A program made the translations under genes and the position numbers. This document shows, piece after piece, positions 14,734 to 15,895 of a stretch of DNA of 15,895 nucleotides; position 1 is the first letter of the stretch; each line of letters begins with the position of its first letter. This stretch comes from SVEL01 sp045126475 (lineage in GTDB: Bacteria; Bacillota; Clostridia; Lachnospirales; Lachnospiraceae), in the NCBI GenBank assembly GCA_045126475.1, contig JBGVOL010000050.1, positions 1-15,895 on the forward strand, written 5' to 3'. The notes under the pieces are model-generated. The model made no database searches, was not told where the DNA came from, and worked only from the letters and a program-made list of their open reading frames with translations.

Positions 14734-15384
14734 ATGGATTACGTAATTTTAATTGGAGTAGTAGTTGTACTTGCGCTGTCTGCGCTCTACGGTTATAAGA
14801 GAGGATTTGTTCATATTGTGCTTTCAATGGTTGCCATGCTGGTTACATTTATACTTGCAGGACTGTTGACAGTGCCGGTAAGTGCGATGATAAAATCGGC
14901 AACCCCGTTGTATGAGCATATCGAAAAGTCTGTCGGAGGACTGGTAGCAGACAATAATGTAGATATCAATTCAATAAGCAACCTTGGACTTCCAAAAAAT
15001 ATTGAAGAAAAGATTATGGAAGGAGCAGGCGAGGCCATTGACAATTTCAATGTATATCTTGTTGATACTCTTTCGGATATGCTGTTAAAAACACTTACTT
15101 TCTTTGGTCTTATTATTGTAATATATATAATAGTAAGAATTATTATTGTTGTATGCGACTTTATAAGCAAATTACCGGTTCTCAACAGTATAAACAAAAC
15201 GGGAGGACTTGTAGTCGGACTCGTTCAGGGACTTCTGATAATATGGATTGCATGTCTTGTGGTAACGGCATTCAGCGATAAGGCATGGGCACAGGAAGTG
15301 TTCAGACAGATTAATGATAATGCATTGCTTACATTTATATATGATAATAATCCGATTATCTATGTTGTAACTAAGTTTATATAA
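14734..15384 (+). CDS. CvpA family membrane protein
   Basis: This 216-aa protein has about four membrane helices (about 3-20, 25-50, 117-141 and 157-180) with a polar loop between the second and third. The N-terminus with YGYKRGFVHIVLSMVA and the later LPVLNSINKTGGLVVGLVQG match the CvpA pattern. In E. coli CvpA is needed for colicin V production and has been linked to envelope homeostasis; the molecular role in Clostridia is not settled. A clear AAGGAG (14720-14725) precedes the ATG. It is the last gene of the cluster and is followed by a terminator. Confidence 0.88.
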   Translation: MDYVILIGVVVVLALSALYGYKRGFVHIVLSMVAMLVTFILAGLLTVPVSAMIKSATPLYEHIEKSVGGLVADNNVDINSISNLGLPKNIEEKIMEGAGEAIDNFNVYLVDTLSDMLLKTLTFFGLIIVIYIIVRIIIVVCDFISKLPVLNSINKTGGLVVGLVQGLLIIWIACLVVTAFSDKAWAQEVFRQINDNALLTFIYDNNPIIYVVTKFI

Positions 15385-15421
15385 TATAAAGGATAATTCG
15401 TAAAATCATCTGCTATTTTTT

Positions 15422-15453
15422 AAAGGCTGTGTTGAAAAAAACATAGCCTTTTT
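15422..15453 (+). terminator. Intrinsic terminator after the CvpA-family gene
   Basis: AAAGGCTGTGTT (15422-15433) pairs with AACATAGCCTTT (15440-15451) over 12 positions with one G-U pair, around a GAAAAA loop, and runs into TTTTT. It closes the envelope cluster and insulates the rRNA promoters. Confidence 0.9.
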
Positions 15454-15496
15454 CAATATTTTGATAGTGGAAAGATATTAAAACTCAATATGTAGT

Positions 15497-15505
15497 TGTG
15501 GATAA
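15497..15505 (-). promoter_or_regulatory. Perfect DnaA-box 9-mer upstream of the rRNA promoters
   Basis: The minus strand reads TTATCCACA, the consensus DnaA box, at 15505-15497. A weaker copy (TTTTACACA, 7 of 9) follows at 15517-15509. The perfect box ends 30 bp before the -35 of the first rRNA promoter. A 9-mer can occur by chance. Confidence 0.4.
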
Positions 15506-15534
15506 AATTGTGTAAAACTTGAGGAAAAAAACTG

Positions 15535-15563
15535 TTGACTTATGTAGATTTATGTTGTATTAT
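15535..15563 (+). promoter_or_regulatory. rRNA promoter P1
   Basis: TTGACT (15535-15540), a 17-bp spacer and TATTAT (15558-15563), with an A-tract (about 15523-15530) just upstream. The start site would be near 15570, within AAGCTGTCGCT (15568-15578). Confidence 0.8.
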
Positions 15564-15699
15564 AAGCAAGCTGTCGCTGATAAAGACATAAAAAACAGGC
15601 AGACATAACTACGGAAGTAAGGCTTATGGTGTCTGATATAGGTTGTAAAGCATCAGCAAAAGAGATTTGAAATGAATCTCAAAAAATAAAAAAAAGTTG

Positions 15700-15728
15700 T
15701 TGACAAAGAGAAAACAACGTGATATACT
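15700..15728 (+). promoter_or_regulatory. rRNA promoter P2
   Basis: TTGACA (15700-15705), a 17-bp spacer and TATACT (15723-15728): nearly ideal. The A-rich run at 15680-15695 is a likely UP element. The start region again carries AAGCTGTCGCT (15733-15743), at the same 10-bp offset from the -10 as in P1. Confidence 0.88.
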
Positions 15729-15785
15729 ATCTAAGCTGTCGCTCGAGACAGCAGAGAACATTGATAACTGAATGATAAACCATCC

Positions 15786-15877
15786 CTGAAAATTTCTTAC
15801 AAATTTTCAGAACCGAGAAATCGGTGCGAACATCTTATTAAATAAGATTTCCAAACAAACAGTAAAGTCGAAAGACT
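15786..15877 (+). other. Chain of small hairpins in the rRNA leader
   Basis: Four perfect stems follow each other. CTGAAAATTT/AAATTTTCAG is at 15786-15810. ACCGA-GAAA-TCGGT is at 15812-15825. ATCTTAT/ATAAGAT is at about 15832-15848. AGTC-GAAA-GACT is at 15866-15877. Two have GNRA tetraloops. They are probably part of the pre-16S leader and could guide processing or early folding. Confidence 0.6.
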
Positions 15878-15895
15878 AAACGGATTAAAATAGCT

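Larger units (their letters stand above)
15454..15895 (+). other. rRNA operon promoter/leader region (gene-free)
   Basis: This gene-free stretch of over 400 bases holds two tandem strong promoters, A-rich tracts upstream of each -35, a boxA-like string (around 15757-15775, AACATTGATAACTGAAT) and several short perfect hairpins. The arrangement is typical of an rRNA operon leader in Lachnospiraceae. The 16S gene itself is not in the window; its conserved AGAGTTTGAT start would be expected within a few tens of bases past the right edge. Confidence 0.75.

Noticed and set aside
15662..15695. GAGATT/AATCTC hairpin as a terminator between the two rRNA promoters
   Set aside because: It is followed by an A-run, not a T-run, on the plus strand; the A-run is better explained as an UP element for P2.
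1..15895. CRISPR array, insertion sequence or phage genes
   Set aside because: No regularly spaced repeats, transposase or integrase motifs, or phage structural genes were seen in the window.

Overview
The window looks like chromosomal DNA from a low-to-mid GC Clostridia bacterium, most likely a member of the Lachnospiraceae. This rests on the strong AGGAGG-type ribosome binding sites, the Firmicutes-style -10/-35 promoters and lipobox signals, a DUF5711-like protein beside a CvpA-family protein, and a Lachnospiraceae-like rRNA leader at the right edge. The genus cannot be told from the sequence alone.

Region 1 (1-5640) reads as an accessory surface/signalling module. A lipoprotein gene runs off the left edge on the minus strand. 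Divergent from it is a translationally coupled two-component system: a LytTR-type response regulator (374-1108) and a GHKL/HPK10-type membrane histidine kinase (1105-2376). Then come a small lipoprotein, a LemA-family membrane protein and a clostripain-family (peptidase C11) lipoprotein, closed by a perfect 13-bp intrinsic terminator. Upstream of both the regulator gene and the small lipoprotein gene lies a 9-N12-9 direct repeat of ComE/LytTR-box type. In both places it sits at the same distance (62 and 41 bp) before an extended -10 TATAAT. This suggests that the regulator controls its own operon and the lipoprotein-LemA-protease operon. By eye the block is richer in GC than the genes to its right, and it abuts the 3' end of a tRNA-Arg(CCU) gene, as genomic islands often do. 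No att repeat is visible inside the window.

Region 2 (5643-6570, minus strand) holds tRNA-Arg(CCU) with encoded CCA and its own promoter, preceded by an unrecognised three-helix membrane protein.

Region 3 (6700-10582, plus strand) is housekeeping metabolism. A well-formed promoter drives a TSCPD-domain small protein, luxS, mtnN (the activated methyl cycle / AI-2 pair) and a Cof-type HAD phosphatase. Next comes pgi with its own extended -10 promoter and a strong hairpin after it.

Region 4 (10621-15453, plus strand) is an envelope-related cluster of poorly characterised genes: a 90-aa hypothetical, a coiled-coil protein with two membrane helices, a membrane protein with an extracellular LysM, a DUF5711-like membrane protein and a CvpA-family protein. 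The most striking item is the cytoplasmic N-terminal half of the LysM protein. Its pattern resembles a catalytically dead MPN (JAB/Mov34) domain of the Rpn8/CSN6 kind, which would link a ubiquitin-pathway fold to a peptidoglycan-binding domain across the membrane.

Region 5 (15454-15895) has no protein gene. It is the promoter and leader of an rRNA operon whose 16S gene should start just beyond the window: two strong tandem promoters with identical initially transcribed sequences, a boxA-like element and a chain of small hairpins. A perfect DnaA-box 9-mer lies just upstream of the first promoter.
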